Source: Strigamia acuminata (lineage: Eukaryota > Arthropoda > Chilopoda > Geophilomorpha > Linotaeniidae). From it: 64,000 nucleotides of DNA. Position numbers and translations under genes: made by a program. Every line of letters starts with the position of its first letter. Positions within the stretch are counted from its first letter, which is position 1. Below, piece by piece: positions 40,339-52,951 of this stretch. The notes beneath the pieces were generated by a model that ran no database searches, was not told the DNA's origin, and saw only the letters and a program-made list of their open reading frames with translations. The stretch is taken from contig OX442315.1 in assembly GCA_949358305.1 (NCBI GenBank), forward strand, positions 26,128,427 through 26,192,426, read 5' to 3'.

Positions 40339-43300
40339 TTATTCCATGGGTAAATATATATAAATTGTATTCGCTGCCTCGGTACCTAATAAATTGTTTG
40401 AAATATCCGTCGTTGTCACAACAGTTTCTTCATTCATCGGCGAAACTTCGACAGTTTGTTCTTCCATTTGGCCGGACATTACCGTCGAGTGGTCATGCTC
40501 GACTGGGAAAAAAAGCTGTTCACTATTAACATCTTCAATGGTCTGCAGAATGCGCTCAGCATCAGCAACCGCTAATCCGTTTCCTGACAACTGTATCGTA
40601 TAAACAGTAGGTTCCGAAGCAGGTTCCACTATCTTGCGAACACGCTTCTTTTTTTTCGGCTTTCCATTATTATTTTTGAGTCTCTCCTGTCTTGGCACAT
40701 AATGAATCGGTTCATCTGTCGTCTTAATATTATCCGTTCTATTGTACACTCCGGCTAACAAGGAAATAACGTCCGTGTCTTCAGCGCTCACTAAATCCTT
40801 GTGATTTTCGAGTGTGTGCGTCTTATACTCGGCCGCCGAATTAGTACTGTATTCGCAAAACCGACAAGGATACATCTTTTTGCCCTCATGTTTCTTCGTT
40901 TTCAAGATGTGTTTACGAACATTTTCCTGCGTATTACATGCATAATCGCAGTAGGGGCACTTATACGGCTTCGCACCAGTGTGAATGCGCATGTGTCGCA
41001 TCAAATGCGGACTCAAATGCGCCGAGTAGGAGCAATATGGACACTGGAATGGTCGTTCACCAGTGTGACTACGTCGATGCTTAGTTAACTGGTGCTGACT
41101 CCGTCCTCTATAACCACACTTATCGCACAAAAATGGCCGTTCGTCGTTGTGGACACGCATGTGCATCTGCAATTCGCTCGGACATCGAAAAGCTTGCGGG
41201 CAATCTTTAAAAAAAAAAAAAATAAATAATAATTAGAAACAATTTAAATTGTAAGCAACAAAAACAAACAATACTTACTTTCAATGGGACATTTGAGATC
41301 CTTGCCAAAATGCACCTTCATGTGATGTTTCAACGACCACCTGCAATTACAAAGAGATTAAATAAATTTTTATATTTTAAAACGATTTCGCTGCCTCCCC
41401 ACAAAATCCTCGATCGATGGATAATTAATGGTTTCAGTCGTACATCTTAGTTAACCCTTTGATTACCCTTTTCATTCGCGTTTTATCAATTAAAAACACG
41501 TGTTTCTAAGGGTGAGTAAGGGAAATTTTGATCTACCAACTTTTCCCTTAATTGGCACAGTCTTAACAGCGAGGGTTCCATTTGTTCTCCTATTTAGTTT
41601 TCCACTTTCTAATTGCCATTTTCTGTTCCGAAGTGAAGACGAGAAGCAAAAAAATCTCAGATTTAAATTAATGGATTAATAATTACTCCCGTTTGCCAAT
41701 CCCATCAGAATCCCAATGGCAAATCCCACTGGGTTTTTACGGAGCAAAATTATAATTAATGAACCATGAGAAGGTGGAAAATAGTGAGCGAACTAAAACT
41801 ACCATCAAATATCGCGCTTAAGTTAACCCCTTCGTACGCTTACCTGTCGTGATAACCAGCTCCACACACATCACAAAGGTGAGCCCGCGGTCTATTCGTG
41901 TTGTGAGTTTCCTTGTGCCGCTTCAGACGACTCGGTTTCTCGGCTGCAAACGAACACTGATCGCATTTGAACTGCTTCACTCCGGTGTGACGTTTGAGGT
42001 GCATGTAGAGGGTCCCTCGTTGAGCGAACGAAAGCGTGCACACGTTACATTTGAACGGCTTCTCACCTGTGTGCGTATTCAGGTGAGCTAGCAGCGCACT
42101 TTTTGGATACATTTTATTACAGTAAGTGCACTTGAACTTTTTAACCGTACGCAAACCCTTCTTTCTCTTGAGCGTTTTCACCTCTGCGGCTTTGGCAATC
42201 TCGTTCTCCTCCACCTTTCCCTCCTCCGCGACAACTTCTTTGCACTTGTTATCACTCAAGGGGGTCACTTCAGGTTTCTCGTGCAGCGTTTGATGGTACA
42301 GCAAGTGTGTTGATGAACTGCAGATGTAATGGCATTTCGAACAGGCAAACTGGACAACTTCTTCGTCTTGCAATTTGGGACACACGTGTTCACACACTTC
42401 ACCCAGTATGCCCGTCGTAATCACTTGATCACACGCAGAACAAGTTCGTACAATTTTCATCACTCTTGCTTTTTGCGCCTCCGCCTCCGCCTCCGCCTCC
42501 TCTTCCTGCTCCCCGTGAGTCAACCTGTGCTCTTGCAGCGCCGCATCATCAGCAAATTCCTCCTCGCACAAAATGCACTTCAAATTCTCTTCGTTCGTAT
42601 TCTCTTCGTTCGTTTCAACAGCTTCCGTTTCACCACTCGATTTCACCAATTTCTGGTGCGGCGCAGATTCCACGTGCTTCTTGAACGCGGACGCCGTCGC
42701 GAGTTTTAATTTACACACTTTGCAAAACAAATCAGTTCTCTTCTCCTTCACGATTATCGGATGCTTCTTGTCTAGCGTCGAAACCAAATCCATGTGTTCG
42801 TCACCTCTCAGATGCTCCAACATTTCCTCGTTCGTACTGCACACGTGCTCGCATTCCACGCACAAAAACGGACCGACCATCGACGACACGTTTTCCCTGT
42901 GGCCTTCGGATATCCAATGAACTAAAAAATACTCCATACTGTTAAAATAATACGAACAAATCCCACATTGAAAAGGCGAAAATTTCGTAAGCAAATCTAA
43001 ATGTTTGAATATCATTTCCCATCTCTCCTGATGGTTCTCGGTCCGTTTCAGGTGCAAACTGGTCAGCAAATGATGAGCGAAGTTGCGCTTGCTTTGGAAT
43101 GTCCTCTTGCAAGGTTCGCACGACATCCACGAAGTCTCGTCGCCCTTGTCATCCGCCGCCTCACCAATATCCTCCTTACCCTCCTCATTATCCAAAGTCC
43201 ACATTTGGTCATTAAGTAACTTACTTTTACAAACTCGTCTCGAGCTTTTTCTCAAACGTGCTCCGGACATTTTACTCGGGCTTCCGCGCTTGCTCAGCGT

Positions 43301-44131
43301 CACTTTCTTCAAATGCAAAGGACTCGTTGCGTGCCTCTCGAAAGCAAATTTAGAACTTAAATTTTTCTGACACACTGCACAATTGTACGTGATTTGCTCG
43401 CTTTCCTCGCTACCAAACTCCGTGTTCGCCCTTTTCAAATGCGAATAACTATTGAAATGCTTGTTATAAGCAACTTTGGTCCCTAAATATTTATCACAAA
43501 CGTCGCAGTACTTTGTTTTATCAACGTCTGCTTCGTCTTCGTCGTGCTTATTACCGTCGTAATCGTGATCAGCTTTCTCCGACAATGATTTCGGCCCCTG
43601 TCCCGGCTTCCATTTCCCTCCGGTGTGGTTCTTGGGAGGATTTAAATCGTCCTCGTTCTCTTCGTGGTCGGACATGGGTTCCAATATGTATTCGTAATTC
43701 ACGTTATCGTCATTCCTTTCCAAATCCGTTTTGGAAAAATCCAATTCAGCAAGAACGAGACCGACGGCCCCCTCGCCGTTTTCCAACGGAGCATTTCTTG
43801 GCGATATCGGCGCGGCACCTTTCGCGGGACTGTTTTTGCACTGTAGTTCGAGCATAGTTAGAAAGGCGTCTTGACGTAATTCTGACGGATCGGGCGAAGG
43901 AGCGTCTCGAGAATCCAAAAGAACGGCGGCTGTTGTCGTGGCTGGACTGGTGTCAGGTTGGGGTGTCGCACTGTCCGTTGCGTCACACGTTATTTCCGAT
44001 TTTGCAATGACGTTACCCTTACGAAACGCGGGGCAGTCTTCCCTTTTGTGTTTAACGTATTCCTCCAATCCTACGATTGTTGTGTGGCAGCGTAAACAAA
44101 TGTGGGTATCCAAATCTTCCTCCGGGTCCAT
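40339..44131 (-). CDS. Large multi-C2H2 zinc-finger protein (ZNF407-like layout)
   Basis: Three coding exons: 41844-44131, 41279-41340 and 40339-41204, giving 1071 aa. The start at 44131 follows an acceptor (TATTTTGCAG) at about 44140, so a 5' UTR exon exists, perhaps ending at a GTAAGT donor near 44703. About 18 C2H2 fingers are visible. The first is a degenerate CLRCHTT finger; the next group is U1/matrin-like with long His spacing (CDVCDKYLGTKVAYNKH, CAVCQKNLSSKFAFERH, CEPCKRTFQSKRNFAHH). The last eight or nine are classical with HTGEKPF-type linkers. Introns fall inside fingers and splicing rebuilds them (CGAGYHDRWSLKHH). Acidic linkers and an EAEAEAEA run lie between. After the last finger is a basic stretch GKPKKKKRVRK and a tail without fingers. 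It is a probable nuclear DNA-binding regulator; the finger arrangement recalls ZNF407, but orthology is not shown. Confidence 0.9.
42476..42505 (-). repeat. Short GAG/GCG-type coding repeat (Glu-Ala)
   Basis: A CTCCGC-type hexanucleotide repeat in the zinc-finger gene encodes EAEAEAEA in the minus-strand protein. Nearby, at about 42590-42615, a second small duplication encodes EENTNEENTNEEN. Confidence 0.7.
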
Positions 44132-44382
44132 TTCGTCACCTGCAAAATAGTTAACAATCGTATTAGGTTTGGTCTCTTTTCGGCGTCCACGCGATAAACG
44201 GTGCGCTACGTTTTGGCGCCCTCTATACTGATTTTTGTCATGTTAAATTACATTTCAACGCGTTTTCCTTTATTTACACATATAAAATTAAAATCTATGT
44301 ATTTTAGGGAATTCATGTTTATTGTTTTATCGATTTTTTTTCTTTTTTATTGGGGTGGTTTTAAATGTTCCTCTGTACTTTA

Positions 44383-44396
44383 GCGCCCTCTGGTGG
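44383..44396 (-). promoter_or_regulatory. CTCF-like binding site, reverse
   Basis: On the minus strand CCACCAGAGGGCGC matches all 14 positions of the CTCF core CCASYAGRKGGCRS. It lies about 250 bp upstream of the zinc-finger start codon and points left, toward the forward site at 27020. Confidence 0.55.
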
Positions 44397-44696
44397 CAGC
44401 TTTCGCCAGCGCATTACATTTAAATGTTTATTTTTTAAAAAACCACCCTGTTGCCATTAAAATATCTTCGATTGTAGAAAATTCAGGAACCTTAATTTTT
44501 TCCCACTAGAAAAAAAAAAAATCAAACATAAAATAAAAATAAATTACCCAGCTTTCTAATGCAAAAAAAAATTAAAAAAAATTAAAACTCGAAAATGTAA
44601 AAAATTATTTACAATTTTCCATTTTTTTCCCTTCAACTCAAATCTCAAAACGATTCAGTTTGCACATTTTTTTAAGTTTCCACTCTGATGTTCCGT

Positions 44697-45333
44697 ACTT
44701 ACTACTGCGCTCCCATAGGCCTTTCTTCTCCGCGTTAGGCCTAGCACTTTGCCATTACGAAGGTTATATACCGCTCGTCTGAGGCTTTCACCTTGCATAA
44801 AACCAACATAGCATTAAGCTACATAGACTCCCGTTATTTTCTAAACAAATAGACTGGCCACAAAGCTAAATTTAAATAAAAACACAAAAAGTTTTTGTGC
44901 CTTCGCTGTTCCCGTACGAATTGCTTGCAAACGGCCATTATCAACGCTGTTCATTTAATAATTCTAGCTTAAAATTCAATAGTAATAATAAAGTACCTTT
45001 GAATTGACGAATGTTTAGTGAATTGCACTATTTTTCTATCCGAGGGATGATATTGCAGGCAAAACTGCGTTAGAACATAAATCTTCATTAATCTTTCAGG
45101 GATGGCAACACAAACGACTCAAGTGGGAGTGTTGCGCATGCGCCGCAGCGCTTATCCGGAAGTTTCCCAACGTCACCGCGGCATGGGGAAGGAACGTCAT
45201 ATCCTGTACTCACACTTTACTGAATGAAAGGTCACCAACGTGAAGCGCTCTGTGATCCCTCCGGTTTGGTGCGCGCTTTTTAGCGTAAAAGGCTGCCGCC
45301 CTCGAGTGAAATAGTAACTACAACGTTTCCAGC
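44697..45333. promoter_or_regulatory. Divergent promoter of the zinc-finger gene and the RRKQ gene
   Basis: A CpG-richer region with TGCGCATGCGCC (45133-45144, an NRF1 site), CCGGAAGT (45156-45163, ETS/GABP) and CGTCAC (about 45170). A minus-strand GTAAGT donor at 44697-44702 suggests a 5' UTR exon for the zinc-finger gene. The plus-strand gene starts at 45334. Confidence 0.5.
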
Positions 45334-45373
45334 ATGCCGAGGAGGAAGCAGGATCGTCCGAAACGGATGAAAT
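45334..45373 (+). CDS. First coding micro-exon of an RRKQ-motif zinc-finger regulator (partial)
   Basis: The ATG at 45334 opens MPRRKQDRPKRMK plus one base, ending at a consensus donor T|GTAAGTAC. This N-terminus matches the (S/P)RRKQxxP motif that begins SALL, FOG/ZFPM, BCL11, ZNF521/ZNF423 (usually MSRRKQ) and TSHZ/teashirt (MPRRKQ) proteins, where it recruits the NuRD co-repressor through RBBP4/7. In those genes this motif is typically a tiny first exon before a very long intron, as here. No second exon lies in the remaining 18.6 kb that I can see. The MP- start favours a teashirt or a divergent BCL11/SALL-type gene, but the family cannot be decided from 13 residues. Confidence 0.6.
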
Positions 45374-48300
45374 GTAAGTACAAATCAAGCTGCACGTTAT
45401 GTTTTGAGTCGGGGCGCTTGCTGGCTGTGATCGGCGGCGGCACCAGCAGCTGCTCCGTCGGCCAAGTGTTTCCTGCAAGCGTCGGTTGAGGGCTGCCGAT
45501 AAGACAATTAGACAATTTGTTGGCGCCTGCATCAACCGAACACATTGCAAGGCCGAATCTTTCCGCCGTGTTCACTGACAACACTCTCTCGTTTGCCGTC
45601 TTTACCGCTATTGTTCAATCTGTTCGGGCAATCGGTTCGACACGAGCGTCGAGACAAGCGGCTCGTATCTGCTGTTTTTCCTCATTTTCATGCAAACTGT
45701 CAATCATTTGTCACTCCAGCTCATTGCATCGTCTTGCATCGCCAATCTGAGCTATACTGTCTATCATAATTATCACTATTTGTGAACTCTGAACAACTTT
45801 TGTACCGAAATCGACGGGGCTTGTCCGGATGATAACGACGGGCCTCGGCGTGGCCTCGGTCGGTGCCTCGGCGCTCGATCCTCGGCCGGGTTGGGCCGCA
45901 CAAGCCGGATTTGCGATTGTGTAAATAAGGGGCAGGAAAAAGGCTAGCAATGCGCTCGATTCGGGTTTCAAATTTATGATTGCTAACATGTTAGAAGGGA
46001 CTGGTCGTAAAGCAAGGCGTCTGGTTGTTTGACATGATGGGCTAGAATTCTTATCGCTCTTGTGTATGGGGGGAAAGAAGACGGAGACTTGCCAATGATT
46101 TAAGACCCGTGTGTTGAGTACATAATAGCAGAACACAGGCTTAAGTTTTATACATTTTTTTCTTCTCTGCAACTCACTTTTCCATAAATTACACACTCGA
46201 GTAAACAAGTGACCTCTTTGCGAAGAAACTGGCACTCTCTTTCTCCTTGTTTTTCTATGTCTAAATCTTTATAACTTCCTATAAACACTTGTCAAATCAA
46301 AGTGTAGCCAAAAAATGTTCTCCCGGCCGACTCGCACACACTCGCCGGGTAAGAAAAGAAGCAGAAAATGAGATTTTCACTCGAGGTATTTAGCAAGTTG
46401 CGAGATTGGCAGGTGGAACGTATGCGATTTCGATGTGTCCCGTGCAAAGAGTTCTAAAGAAGTGGAAAAAAAATGCAAAAATCATTTTTATTCAAAATTA
46501 TAAAAATTATTCCGAAAAAATTGGAAAAAAAAAACCGAAAGATGTGTGTAAATTGAGTACTTTAGTTGCTGGTGCTCACAGATAGATGCCAGCGCTTGTA
46601 CCGCATTGTGTAGTAAGAACAAGTTAAACGTTTTTATCGAACACTTTGAAATCCAGGCCTAAGATTGGGATTTTGGTTCGAATGGAGAAGCAAATGATCC
46701 GCAGTTTGCTCCATGTCTTCCATCGAGGTGGGTTGGGTTTTCTCTTGACGCGATGATTGACAAGCCTGTAGCCAGGAGCGTTGGATCAATACAGTGTGAG
46801 GAGTTGTGTAGAAACAACCCATTCCTGCAGAGGAAGGGAAGTTAAGCTGAGAGAAGGTCTTGAAAATCTATATTCTACATATTATGTCAGAGTTAATCGG
46901 TTTTTTTAAAACCCCTTTCCTTGTTTACACATTTTATCTGCATCATTCAATCATTTTATTTTTTAAAATTTGTGATTTTCTTTTTTTGCTATTATTATTA
47001 TTTAAAAAAATAAAAAATCAAAAAAGTGGGCGGGGAGATAAGGGAATTTGTTTGGATACGTTGTTTGTTTGTTGTATGCATGTTGTGGTGAGTTGAGGAG
47101 CGAACAGATTTCGATAATCCAGCGGTCCATTGACTCGAGTTTTATGATTGAATAAATCGCCTTTTATTGGTCGATTCTGGGGACTTAAGTTTATTTGCGC
47201 ACGGTGCCAGTGGAAGGAAGGGTCAGTGTAATAGCGCGCAAGTCAAATATTCCGCTATGCACACACGCTGAAAAGAGATCAAATATAAATCGTTAGATTT
47301 TCCAACATTTTTATTGTCGACTTTTGTTGCTGCACAAACAAAACTCTATTCTACAGTTTTAGATAAACCATACTTGTATTTTTATTTTCTTCTAGACACT
47401 TTCTTGATTTTTTTATTTTTTATTTTCGGTTCTGGGGAAGGAGTTTGACGATAACTGCTAATTAGGTTTCTTTCTTTGACTACAGATTAAGAGCTCAGCG
47501 ATGCCTATTGATTGTTTGTTTGTAACACTTGATTTTATTTATCGTCTTTTGTAGTTGCCAGGTTTTTATTTGTGCATATAGCATGCTGCGATTTTTAAAA
47601 TATGTGAATTCATTTAACTCATGACTGGATTTTATTATGTTTTGCAATTTTACATCGGGAATTATGCAGGTGAATGCTAAAAGCTAGTGTCTGCATAATT
47701 TTCCCGTGTAATAAAAGTCAAATTTTTTAATGACATCATCTCATTGTTAAGCTAAAAACTATTAAGCGATGGCGCTAAATCAAAACGATTCCACCTCTTT
47801 TCTTTCTTTTTTCTTTTTTTTTTGACGAAATTGAATGGAAAAGTTAGAAAAGTTCAAGAAAACAATTATTATTTTTTTTTAAATATAATAATTAAATGAA
47901 AGATTAACTCTTTGCTTAACCATCAGGTCAGAATTGACCTTTTAGCAACAAAGTAATTACTGTACTTCACATTTGTAATTACGGAATCGGAAAAAATAAT
48001 AATTTTTTTTTTCATGCAAAAATATGAAAATATAAATTTTAATTGAAAAACGCTATTCTGACTGATTATATCCAACTCCCTTTGGGTGAAGCCACTAATT
48101 CGTCATCGTAATTATGTTTCTCCTTCTTTTGCTTGTGAGTGCGCTGTTTAATCATTCATTTGGCCTCCCTCTGTGTGGGGGGACAACACAGTGTGAATGG
48201 CAAACTCCTCTTGCTGTCTTCGATTAGAGAGATCTAAAGTACATTTAACCATCATTTATTCTCTTTTATGTCAACATGCGTTTAATTCTATTTACTGTCT

Positions 48301-49362
48301 TTAAAGACGATTGAAGAAACTAAAAGGGGAAAAAAAATGACGAAAGATATTTTTGCTTCTCTTTTGTACTCCAAAAATCAGACGTTTAAACGCTCAGGTG
48401 TAATCGTTATAACACTTCTTTTTGTGTCAACAACAAAGGGTTAATGATTCATTAACGTCACGTGGGCGAGCAAAACCGGCTGGGAAATAATCAATTTTAG
48501 CTTTTTTTGTTTGTTTCTCAATTCATATGACTTAATGTTTACATTACCTCAAATCAGTTCCAAATCCCATCAGATTTTATGATCTTTTTTTTTATTTTAT
48601 AAATTTAATTTTTTAATTTTTAGACATTTTTTTTGTCATCTCTTAAATTAGCGATTGGCGTTTGTTTTGGGAAAAACCCAAAACAAAACATAAAATTTAA
48701 TCACCGGATGTTAAGTTTGGTATACCGAATCGTTAAACCAAACAACCAAAACCAATTTGGCATGAGATAAATTGAAAAAAAATAAAAATGGAAAAATAGA
48801 AAATCATTTTAAGTAAATTCAATTGCGTTTTGGTTTATATCCAATTTTCTATTGGAGTAGATTACTTGTTCGTGCCATACCTTATCGCTAAGTCCATCCA
48901 TCGTTATACCGACGACCCTACTGATTGATATTAAATGACACAAACATTTCCACTTACTAAGTGTTTCTCATACGGAATTTAAAACCATTTCTCTAGATAG
49001 CTCTTTATTTCCTTAACCTTCCACTGGGGGCCATTGCTTGGATTTTTGTCATTACGCTACTTGGCGTCCGAGTTGTCCTCAGAATTCTGATGAGCGAGAC
49101 TCAACACCCCCAACAAGGATGGGTGGATGTTGTTGAGAGGAATACTTAAATTTTTCTCACTGCTATTATTATTCTGTGCTCAATTAAGGTGCTTTTCCTC
49201 CACTCGGATAAGAAGCACGGAGTTTTGAGCGATAAAGGTGCAAGTAGATAGGGGGCGCTGGCCGTCTTTTGAGGGATTAAGGCGCCTAGTGGCCCAGCTC
49301 TGCGCAGAGTTTGAGACCCATGAATCAGGCTTAGAGGTGAGGGAGGTGCGCAACAGCCCCGT

Positions 49363-49378
49363 CCAATCAATCAATCAC
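49363..49378. promoter_or_regulatory. PBC/Hox-like TGATTGAT repeat
   Basis: CCAATCAATCAATCAC; the reverse strand reads TGATTGATTGATTGG, overlapping copies of the PBX/Exd-Hox composite TGATTGAT. It sits in a GC-richer island. Confidence 0.3.
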
Positions 49379-49949
49379 GCAGAGCCAAGAAGTCCAGTCA
49401 GTTCTGTCCATCTACGTGATGTTGGACTTAGATGAGACAGTTTTGCACGGCTCTCAATTGTACTTTGGCTGCTCTTTAAAAAAAGGGAGCCAAGTGGAGA
49501 GGAAGAAGAGAAGAGAAGATGCAATAGTGGATGGAGGGAGTGAGATGAGGCATTTATGGGGGGTTGGAGTCGACTTTGAGGGGGTATTTAGAGTTATATT
49601 GAACGATTTTTAGGGTGGGAATTTATAGGACCACATAACCACTCCCTCAGGTTCTCACCACCACCCCCTTGGTATTAGTTGTGGGAGGGATGGGGGAAAA
49701 TTTTTTTCATTCAACAAGGGGGACGGAGGTTGTAAATTGGGTCGAATTAAATTTTTTCTTTTTCACTTTTTGATTTAGACTAGGGACATTGTTATTGTAT
49801 CTTGATTATCTTTAGAGATGGGGAGATATTTTTTTTTTTTTAAGTTTAGTATTTTTCTTTTTATTATTATTTTGCTTTTTATCTTCGACTATTGTGTTGT
49901 ATGAGATTTAATGGGGATGCTGGGAGTCTTAGATGATAATTATAGATTG

Positions 49950-50020
49950 AGGGTTGTTTTTATTTTTTATTTTTTTATTTTTTATTTTTTATTTTTTAAT
50001 TTTTAATTTTTTTTTCTTTT
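49950..50020 (+). repeat. T/TTTTTTAT low-complexity tract
   Basis: Imperfect tandem TTTTTAT units followed by TTTTTAATTT. Simple sequence. Confidence 0.8.
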
Positions 50021-51503
50021 TAATTTCTATTTTTCTCTGTTGATTGAAAATGTTAACAGTAAACACGTCATAGGCAAGAAATATCGGGGAAGTTTTATTT
50101 GCTGCTGAAAGGTTTGATGAGGAAACAAACAATAACATCCCCCAATTAATTTTTATTTGCAGTCAATGAATGAAAATGAACATTCATTTGTCCGTTTTTT
50201 TTTGTTTACGATAAAAATTGTAATTAAAAAGAAAAAAGATAGAAAATATAAAAAAGAAATGATTAAAAAAAGAAGTGTGTTGGGGATGGGGAAGGAATAA
50301 AGAAATGATTACGAACATTGTGATTTTATGTTATGTACACTGCTGTAAGTTTGATGGGCTCCTCATTTGAAAATTACTTGAGCTAAGTTCATTTGAGAAG
50401 CCTTTTCTACTCTGGGTCTAATTAAAATTTTCGGTCTAGACAAGGCAAGGCGCGACCCCCGCTATAACGGCATTAGGCATGCTATCAATCTGCAGTGAAT
50501 CGGAGCCACTTGCTTGGGGCCCTCATTATCGAGTGAGAGTAGTTAGACAAACGGATAAGATGTTGATCAAACGAGAATGAACAATTCGCAGTGTAGAGGG
50601 CGGTTAGAGCGTGCGCGCGCATGGAAGGTGAAGTGGCAGTTGTTGATGAAAATCAATATGATTTTGTCAAGCGAATGTCTATAAATAAAGATTATTGACA
50701 AGTGGGGGCACAAATCAGAGACTGTGGTGACGTGAACGCGCGTTTAGCGTTCGGTTTGTGTGTGAGGTGAGACGGCAACGTGCGCTTTCGCCACCCATTT
50801 GCCTTCCCTTTCCCCTTCCGCCCCCTTCCTCTTTCCCTTCTCTTGTGTGGAGGCGACTGTAATTGGCAACTTGTCAACGGAAGTGCTTCCACACACAACT
50901 ACCGCGCGTTTAATCGTATGTATATAAGCAACATCAAATGGGTGGAAAAAATAAAGATAAGCTAGCAAAAACACTAGCTTTTATTCATTTTTTTTTCTAT
51001 TTTAGCACAGTGACAGCTGTAATTACGTACATTTTGCTGTGAAACGATAAAATGCTTAGTATAATTGTTTCAAATAGCTTAATTGTTTTAGCTTTTGTAA
51101 TACCGGGTAGAGTCACCAACAATTATTGGAAACAGCGACCTGATGGGAAAAACACGCATTTCTTGCTATGAGATTTTCCACTGGATTTAGCTTATTTTAA
51201 TTTTTTTAAACCGGAAATTTTAATATTCCTGGGACACAAATTATGGATTATAAATGTTCAGAGTTTTTTGGAATTTAAGAAAACTTAACATTTCGACATT
51301 GACGAAACATTCTTTTTCTTTTCTTTTTTCCTTCTTTTTATTTCTCTTCTGACCCTTTCCTGTCTGCAACAAGCTGGTTGTAATAGCCACTTAAGGGGGC
51401 CACGAACTCTTTAAATGACATAATAATACACTTATTATTATTTTGACGTTTTATCAAACAATTTGTAGCAATTATTGGTACAATTATCTTTAAACGTATA
51501 TCG

Positions 51504-51519
51504 TATATACCGGTATATA
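51504..51519. repeat. 16-bp perfect palindrome
   Basis: TATATACCGGTATATA, centred on ACCGGT, a grainyhead-like core. It is embedded in AT-rich sequence. Confidence 0.6.
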
Positions 51520-52859
51520 TTTTTTTTTAAAAAAATGTTTCCTCAATGTGTCCACTGTGGGTGGCAGTGATATGATAGGATAAGGCTTTTCATCTCAGTT
51601 TCTATCTACAATATGCCAGAAGCAGGTAGTGATCATCAAGTTGTCATGGTGATGGATGATGAGTGTCTCCGAGGCTGAAATGGCGCCCTTGTGCACATCA
51701 CGGTGGTCAAGAGGATACAATTTGTATCGGTTTTAAAACACTGGTAAATATGTGAGGGTGTTATACGATGATTGAAGAAGGGGTGGACACGTTTTAAATC
51801 TGATAAAGGTCACCGGTAAGCGGAGATAAGGCGGGTCAGAAAATGAGTTATAAAGCGAAATGGAGATGTTTGTCTTTGAAGTTTATATTACCTTTTGTTT
51901 CGACTTGAGGTAGATAGTGAATCTCAGTCAGGTAATGCGAACGGGTGTGAATTTTATGAATATGGTAGGAGGGAGAGATATGATTTTTGATATTTTTCCT
52001 TTCTCTGCGAAATCAAAGGATTTTTTCCACCTTATCTCCATTGTTTATCGAGGTGAATTTAATCCGTAGGTTCCTTATTGAGACGTGAATTGGAAAAAAA
52101 TAGACAAGGGCTTAGCTGTAATTCATTAAGATAAGAAATGCTGGGGTTTAATCCCCGAGTGTTTCTATCACGCTTATGGCACTTTTTTTACGAGTCGGCA
52201 GGATGTGCATGACAAAATTAATCACAGTGTGTTCATTTATTCGCCGCGAATATGTCACGTTAAAACCCCCTCTTCTACTTGACTGTGAAAAATCACCCTT
52301 CTTGGCTGCCGTGCAGGAAAACCACCCACGAGTCTCTGTTTCCCTCCCTATACTTTTCTCATTGTCAAAGTGAGGGGGAGGAGCAGGGGTTGGCGAGTAC
52401 ACGCTGAACCTGTGTCTGGGTCACACCGTACACGCAGATGACCCCCTTCTTCGCCATCCTCCTACGACTCTTGATAAGGCACTCGACGAATTATGATACT
52501 CATTAATTACTCTATGCAGATCAGCAAGCGCAAGATGCGCTGCAAGAAGAAGGAATGATGATGAGGAAGCAGCGAGATGGAGAGAGAAGTTGCTTTTGAT
52601 AATATCAAAATATGTTAAAACATTTTTTTTCCTCCTCTTATTTAAGGCTTAATTTTTAACATATTTACCGCTTGTTAATTTTTTAAAGTTTTATTTGAGA
52701 AATTTGAATTTTAAAAGTGAAGGGATTTCTGATTTGATTTGGGTTTAAATAATTTTTAAAGTGAGCGAGTTTTAAACATTAACAAAATGTGGGTAGTGGT
52801 GAGTGAGGCTTAGTTTATAAAGGGCATGAATGCAGTGCAGTGAATGCCGGAACGGCAGT

Positions 52860-52951
52860 TGTAGCAGAGGCCGCTCCATTCGTGAAATGGTCTTTTTATG
52901 GTGCATTATACGCGAATGGTTGTACTTCGTCTTTCACGAGATCAGACTGCG
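52860..52951 (+). other. Candidate alternative first exon
   Basis: A GC-richer block ends in a strong donor TGCG|GTAAGT at 52952. A short open frame (MVHYTRMVVLRLSRDQTA) reaches the donor. It could be an alternative promoter/first exon within the giant intron or a conserved element; no partner exon is known. Confidence 0.2.

Noticed and set aside
44210-44224. GGCGCCCTCTA as a further CTCF site
   Set aside because: It matches only half of the core; the perfect site is 170 bp away.
45711-46235. Minus-strand 174-codon open frame with a signal-peptide-like internal start
   Set aside because: It lies in the CpG-richer start of the putative intron, where stops are rare. The translation has no recognisable domain, no clear splice sites and a mixed, non-coding look.
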